Positions 6,001 to 6,729 of a stretch of DNA of 6,729 nt are shown piece after piece (positions within the stretch are counted from its first letter, which is position 1; the number at the start of each line of letters is the position of its first letter). The position numbers and the translations under genes were made by a program. The notes under the pieces are model-generated. The model made no database searches. It worked only from the letters and a program-made list of their open reading frames with translations, and had not been told where the DNA came from. The DNA is from Candidatus Omnitrophota bacterium (GTDB taxonomy: Bacteria > Omnitrophota > Gorgyraeia > S143-82): contig JALVWL010000230.1 in NCBI GenBank assembly GCA_027034965.1, positions 1 to 6,729 of the forward strand, written 5' to 3'.

Positions 6001-6729
6001 CACTTTTCCTGGGGATTGTGGAGGAAATATTCACTTCCTTTATAAAGCTCCTGCGGCATCTGCTGGTCTTCGTCCAATACATATACTCCGCAATGCGGGC
6101 ACCGCCAAAGAATAAAATCTCCCCTTTCTATGTGCCACTTGACTATTCTTATCTTTGTATCAATGGCTCCACACACAGGGCAAGGGTCAGAACTTATATT
6201 TATAGCAGAATTTGAACTGATCTCATCAACAGAGCTAAAAAATCTTATCATATTCAACTCATCGCTTCTGAGTGTGCCATTTTTAACCATTGTTTTATTT
6301 ACAAGAGAATAAAAATTGTCCCAGAATCTGCCTCTAAGCCAGAGTGTTTTAGGTGGGATTTTATTTGTCTGTTGCAAAACTATCAGCTCTATGACAGTAT
6401 CAAGTTCAAATATATCCTTAGGATTTATAGCAATTATTTTGTCTGTAAATTCAGACATAAGGAATTTGTAACTTAAATTATATATAGGACGAAAAGTTGT
6501 AATACGTCCATTTATATTAACAAACAAAATTTCACTTGAGTTTTGAAGTATAATATTGCTTTTTCTATAAAATCTATCTAGCAAAGAATAATCCGTGCCA
6601 ATTATGCCAATTATTTCTTTATCATAAGAAAATTTTGAAGCAAATTCATAAAGGACTACCAACTCATGTATGATTTTTTCTACATCATATCCATCTTTAA
6701 GATATCCATCAGGAACATCTTCCTTCAAC
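1..6729 (-). CDS. Interior of a giant multidomain protein gene, open at both window edges
   Basis: One minus-strand frame (codons ending on plus positions that are multiples of 3, first full codon 6728..6726, last 5..3) contains no stop over 2,242 codons. The phase was checked at the zinc ribbon (6101), methyltransferase motif I (5888), the PHP motifs (5381, 4952, 4754), several central points (4076, 3413, 2699, 2237, 1934, 1547) and the Walker A motif (827). All agree. The translation reads as recognisable folded domains joined by linkers. Order: unknown N-terminal part, zinc ribbon, SAM methyltransferase, PHP phosphoesterase, long unknown centre, two kinase-like domains, degenerate HD domain, P-loop kinase-like domain, Cys-rich tail. 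No signal peptide can be judged because the start is outside the window, and no clear multi-span membrane region is seen. Codon use is rich in ATA, AGA and AGG. No family for the full-length protein is recognised; function is inferred only domain by domain. A fused set of formerly separate genes is the likeliest origin. Confidence 0.95.
3..392 (-). other. Unrecognised Cys-rich segment (residues 2113-2242, open at the edge)
   Basis: The family is not recognised. Eight cysteines fall within 100 residues: C2135, C2140, C2141 (CVAGKCC), C2188, C2208, C2220, C2232 and C2234 (CEC). The middle part looks like a strand-rich fold with alternating hydrophobic residues (around 2164-2175 and 2182-2210), with a short amphipathic helix before it (2147-2157). 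The cysteines might bind zinc or an iron-sulfur cluster or form disulfides; none of these can be told apart here. The segment follows the P-loop kinase-like domain and runs past the low edge of the window. The last 14 residues depend on the length of a G run read at 46..41. Confidence 0.4.
41..46 (-). other. Six-G run that decides whether the ORF continues
   Basis: On the minus strand six consecutive G residues lie within codons AGG-GGG-GAA. With six Gs the frame continues to the edge of the window. With five Gs the reading changes and meets TGA at plus positions 16..14 after nine more residues (GKSANVWDL). The run could be a sequencing or assembly error point, or a slippage site. Both readings are possible from sequence alone; the six-G reading is what the given sequence states. 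Confidence 0.6.
393..911 (-). other. P-loop NTPase of the uridine kinase/phosphoribulokinase type (residues ~1940-2112)
   Basis: Such enzymes phosphorylate nucleosides or small sugars with ATP. Walker A is complete: GMPGVGKT at 1969-1976, preceded by a hydrophobic strand (LLLID). IEDYIYKD (1999-2006) stands where uridine kinases have the Asp-rich DDFY substrate motif. LVVIEGLHSF (2030-2039) is the typical vv-x-EG strand with E2034 as the likely Walker B-type acid. ADVMVMLLADRSSREKV (2045-2061) matches the strand followed by an Arg-containing lid (R2055, R2058). The length fits a compact kinase of this family. All nucleotide-binding motifs look intact, so the domain is probably active; its acceptor is unknown. 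A shikimate- or nicotinate-riboside-type kinase or another AAA_18-like P-loop kinase cannot be excluded. It follows the HD domain after about 15 residues and is followed by SSS (2111-2113) and the Cys-rich segment. Confidence 0.85.
954..1571 (-). other. COG4339-like HD-superfamily phosphohydrolase domain, probably catalytically dead (residues ~1720-1925)
   Basis: The sequence follows the layout of the predicted metal-dependent HD phosphohydrolases of COG4339. It opens with a KHWRKL helix and a Tyr-Asp-Glu stretch, then RLYHNTRHIVFML with H1759 and H1763. AIFYHSVIFYPN (1787-1798) stands where the family has FHD plus Tyr-Asp. The VTRHH motif (1833-1837) matches the family's AT-x-HH, and DLDFLSL (1851-1857) matches D-x-DL-x-x-L. 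The terminal helix YECQARDNIDGFL (1910-1922) matches the family's E-x-x-AR-x-N signature. However, the HD aspartate is Ser (S1792), and the following Asn-Glu pair before SA (1806-1807) is Ser-Lys (S1802, K1803). Losing the metal-binding Asp should weaken or abolish metal catalysis, so a binding or structural role is inferred. The domain has near-normal family length and abuts a P-loop kinase-like domain. The family motifs are recalled from knowledge, not searched. Confidence 0.85.
1572..1748 (-). other. Helical then Ser/basic linker before the HD domain (residues 1661-1719)
   Basis: A charged helical part rich in Arg, Lys and Glu is followed by a Ser- and basic-rich stretch, SKSNSASSFSKRRYRHR (1703-1719), that runs into the first helix of the HD domain. 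It repeats the Ser-then-basic layout seen at residues 1179-1212 and probably works as a flexible, positively charged tether. No catalytic motif is visible. Confidence 0.5.
1749..2366 (-). other. Ser/Thr-kinase-like domain with altered ATP-binding residues (residues ~1455-1660)
   Basis: The kinase subdomains can be followed in order. A reduced glycine loop contains only G1478 (REGRWHYVFKA). The VAIK strand reads CAIRIPK, with Arg (R1498) where the ATP-anchoring Lys is expected. The C-helix and strand 4 read EIEHPSIVRVWD (1527-1538), close to the usual HPNIV motif, and the hinge reads VLVMEYLDG (1549-1557). The helix before the catalytic loop is AIAFLHSKGIAHGDL, with H1595-G1596-D1597 in place of HRD. 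N1608 in LRNIMI matches the Mg-binding Asn but sits 11 residues after the Asp instead of 5, so the catalytic loop has a six-residue insertion. IKLIDLS (1617-1623) replaces DFG, keeping D1621. Asp, Asn and Asp are kept but the Lys and glycine loop are not, so this is either an atypical active kinase or a pseudokinase. Hydrophobic helices of a reduced C-lobe follow. Confidence 0.82.
2348..2378. repeat. 9-bp perfect inverted repeat inside the coding region
   Basis: The arms atattgtct (2348-2356) and agacaatat (2370-2378) are perfect inverted copies around a 13-base spacer. The hairpin is AT-rich and weak, and it lies in the linker just before the second kinase-like domain, where it encodes a Leu/Ile/Asp/Lys stretch. 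It lacks a T-tract of terminator type and is probably chance. A minor mRNA structure at a domain boundary is possible. Confidence 0.3.
2367..2528 (-). other. Inter-kinase linker (residues 1401-1454)
   Basis: This stretch is Pro-, Leu- and Glu-rich. It includes a PHPNP-type turn, a short acidic helix and then SSS at residues 1448-1450, and joins the two kinase-like domains. No motif for a separate domain is visible. It may also form the C-terminal end of the first kinase-like fold. Confidence 0.4.
2529..3092 (-). other. Divergent kinase-like (APH/YrbL-like) domain (residues ~1213-1400)
   Basis: The assignment rests on three features in the order of a protein-kinase-like fold. A hinge-like strand reads IIQERVLPLL (1275-1284), similar to the hinge of small-molecule kinases. 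A helix leads into WRRGVFDVDFYLHNYGL (1316-1332), whose D1322 or D1324 and N1329 resemble the catalytic loop of aminoglycoside-phosphotransferase-like and YrbL-like kinases. Then IVGFDFDAM (1338-1346) resembles the metal-binding DFx motif, D1342 being the likely metal ligand. The N-lobe is unclear: K1266 in FIAKTY is a possible ATP-contacting lysine, but no glycine-rich loop is visible. These folds phosphorylate small molecules, lipopolysaccharide or proteins; the substrate here is unknown. It is followed by about 55 residues of Pro-containing linker ending in SSS (1448-1450), then a second kinase-like domain. The fold call is moderate and needs a structure prediction. Confidence 0.5.
3093..3194 (-). 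other. Ser-run plus basic linker (residues 1179-1212)
   Basis: Six consecutive serines (1179-1184), written with mixed codons (TCA, AGT, TCG, TCT), are followed after about 14 residues by a strongly basic stretch, RRQFLRRQIKERKR (1199-1212). Mixed codons argue against a simple DNA slippage origin and for protein-level selection of a flexible linker. It separates the unrecognised alpha/beta segment from the first kinase-like domain. A similar Ser-then-basic pattern occurs before the HD domain. Confidence 0.6.
3195..3623 (-). other. Unrecognised alpha/beta segment before the first kinase-like domain (residues 1036-1178)
   Basis: I do not recognise this segment. It looks folded: strand-like parts (NIIVFKK at 1049-1055, the hydrophobic run around 1102-1106), a helix-rich centre (1081-1098) and a Pro/Ile-rich stretch (1116-1127) containing IPLSIPLIP. 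A Gly-rich turn (1132-1137) and an aromatic and basic stretch follow, then a strand-rich part rich in Val, Ile and Lys that ends at the Ser-run linker. It could be the N-terminal part of the kinase-like module downstream, since that module lacks an obvious glycine-rich loop, or an independent domain. Confidence 0.4.
3624..4016 (-). other. Helical region with a hydrophobic stretch (residues 905-1035)
   Basis: Most of this segment reads as long amphipathic helices with Leu/Ile at helical spacing and many Glu and Lys residues, with few Gly or Pro. Near its end, residues 1020-1040 form an uncharged run broken only by one Arg and one Lys, the core being FVGLLFLI (1024-1031). That length is borderline for one membrane-spanning helix, but the flanking sequences look soluble and the run contains charges, so a buried helix or a membrane-associating amphipathic helix is more likely. 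The domain is not recognised. It may be a spacer between the PHP half and the kinase half of the protein. Confidence 0.4.
4017..4688 (-). other. Unrecognised basic segment after the PHP domain (residues 681-904)
   Basis: No domain is recognised here. The segment starts as the PHP domain ends and is strongly basic, with many Lys and Arg residues, several aromatic clusters (for example PPYEYY at 866-871) and alternating helical and strand-like parts. The middle part, around residues 765-795, could be a small helical bundle. Several Cys residues are scattered with no CxxC pattern. The final stretch (around 888-907) is rich in Arg, Lys, Ser and Gln and looks like a linker. The basic charge would suit nucleic-acid or nucleotide binding, but this is a guess. 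The region does not look like a repeat and shows no sign of decay: the frame stays open and codon use matches its neighbours. Confidence 0.45.
4689..5384 (-). other. PHP-domain metal-dependent phosphoesterase, TrpH/YciV-like (residues ~449-680)
   Basis: PHP enzymes use two or three metal ions to hydrolyse phosphoesters; the TrpH/YciV subgroup acts on short RNA ends or on 3',5'-nucleotide bisphosphates. All the family's metal-ligand motifs are visible in order: DFHIHS with H452 and H454, SDG with D459, LTDHDT with H484, PGIEIS with E511, IHMLAY with H531, AHPY with H593, and GSDFH with D662 and H664. An IEAYN strand (631-635) also fits. No key residue is missing, so this is probably a working enzyme. 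The domain follows the methyltransferase after a short linker containing SSS and Lys/Arg residues (435-448). An insertion of about 50 residues, rich in Arg and Lys, lies between H531 and H593 and could shape substrate choice. The substrate is unknown; a nucleotide or nucleic-acid end is the family-based guess. Confidence 0.92.
5409..6071 (-). other. Class I SAM-dependent methyltransferase domain (residues ~220-440)
   Basis: This domain would transfer a methyl group from S-adenosylmethionine to an unknown acceptor. Motif I is complete: HLDIGCAMGAF at residues 281-291 gives the glycine-rich SAM loop. It is followed by the second strand ending in an acidic residue (GIDVS, D306), the motif III region around D329, and the motif IV strand DIVSMLDIVEHI (342-353), whose EH is typical of the Methyltransf_23/ubiE-like group. 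The post-motif strand and helix VLKRDGLLMARVPV also match that group. A Tyr-rich stretch (YKGSEYF, then YRVGYIDY) precedes motif I, as in zinc-ribbon methyltransferases of polysaccharide and small-molecule pathways. The length of about 220 residues is normal. No SAM-binding residue appears lost, so activity is plausible. The fold is assigned with high confidence, the acceptor not at all. Directly downstream in the same chain is a PHP domain. Confidence 0.9.
6084..6191 (-). other. Zinc-ribbon-like element with two CxxC knuckles (residues 180-215)
   Basis: Two CxxC pairs are visible: CPVC at residues 183-186 and CPHC at residues 210-213, separated by 23 residues that include beta-strand-like Ile/Val/Trp stretches. 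Each pair is followed by Gly (CPVCG, CPHCG), the usual turn of a rubredoxin-type zinc knuckle. Four cysteines in this spacing would bind one structural zinc ion. In known bacterial proteins a ribbon of this kind often directly precedes a class I methyltransferase, separated by a Tyr-rich segment, exactly as here. It is therefore probably the N-terminal cap of the methyltransferase module rather than a DNA-binding element. Zinc binding itself is inferred. Confidence 0.75.
6192..6728 (-). other. Unrecognised segment upstream of the zinc ribbon (residues 1-179)
   Basis: I do not recognise this part. It is a mixed hydrophobic and charged sequence that looks like a folded alpha/beta region rather than disorder, with Ile/Leu/Val-rich strands (for example around residues 37-45 and 68-80), helices, and a Trp/Arg-rich patch near the middle. 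The last part before the zinc ribbon becomes rich in Ser and Asn (two short Ser pairs around residues 165-181), suggesting a linker. The domain it belongs to probably begins outside the window. In many polysaccharide-biosynthesis methyltransferases the zinc ribbon is the N-terminus, so this segment is likely a separate module. Confidence 0.5.

Noticed and set aside
1528..6312. Short plus-strand open frames, 60-87 codons (for example 1528-1743, 3790-4035, 4329-4592)
   Set aside because: They lie antisense to well-formed domains of the minus-strand gene, have no recognisable motif, and most lack a convincing ribosome-binding site. They are shadows of the real frame.
6726..6728. TTG at the first full codon as the true start
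   Set aside because: It is only where the window begins. No upstream sequence is available to show a ribosome-binding site, and the frame is open to the edge.
1..6729. Recoded stop codons (alternative genetic code) explaining the long ORF
   Set aside because: No in-frame TAA, TAG or TGA was found while reading the frame, and Trp is written TGG, so the standard code explains it.

Overview
The whole window lies inside one reading frame on the minus strand. Reading from the high-coordinate end, the frame whose first full codon is 6728..6726 stays open to the last full codon at 5..3. That is 2,242 codons without a stop, and neither the true start nor the true stop is inside the window. I checked the frame at about ten anchor motifs along its length and the phase agrees at each. 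The window is therefore the interior of one very large, multidomain protein gene (more than 250 kDa in this piece alone). There are no RNA genes, mobile elements, CRISPR repeats, intergenic gaps or convincing plus-strand genes.

Residue numbers below are relative to the window (residue 1 = codon 6728..6726). In protein order: an unrecognised segment (1-179); a four-cysteine zinc-ribbon-like element (180-215); a class I SAM-dependent methyltransferase (about 220-440); a PHP-family metallophosphoesterase with a complete metal site (about 449-680); about 500 residues of unrecognised sequence with a helical middle (681-1178); a Ser-run plus basic linker (1179-1212); a divergent kinase-like fold (about 1213-1400); a second, Ser/Thr-kinase-like domain (about 1455-1660); a Ser/basic linker; a COG4339-like HD domain that has lost key catalytic residues (about 1720-1925); a P-loop domain of the uridine kinase/phosphoribulokinase type (about 1940-2112); and a cysteine-rich segment (2113-2242) that runs off the low-coordinate edge.

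The modules are types normally met as separate proteins: methyl transfer, phosphoester hydrolysis and phosphate transfer to nucleotides or proteins. Here they form one polypeptide. Methyltransferase, PHP and P-loop motifs look intact, while the second kinase and the HD domain carry substitutions at normally essential positions. One reading is an assembly-line or scaffold protein with some catalytic and some binding-only modules. The substrate cannot be deduced from the sequence.

The DNA is AT-rich with heavy use of ATA (Ile) and AGA/AGG (Arg) codons. With the giant ORF this suggests an uncultivated bacterium, and Omnitrophota (former OP3), known for extremely large ORFs, is a reasonable guess. 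The taxon is inference only; no marker gene is present.
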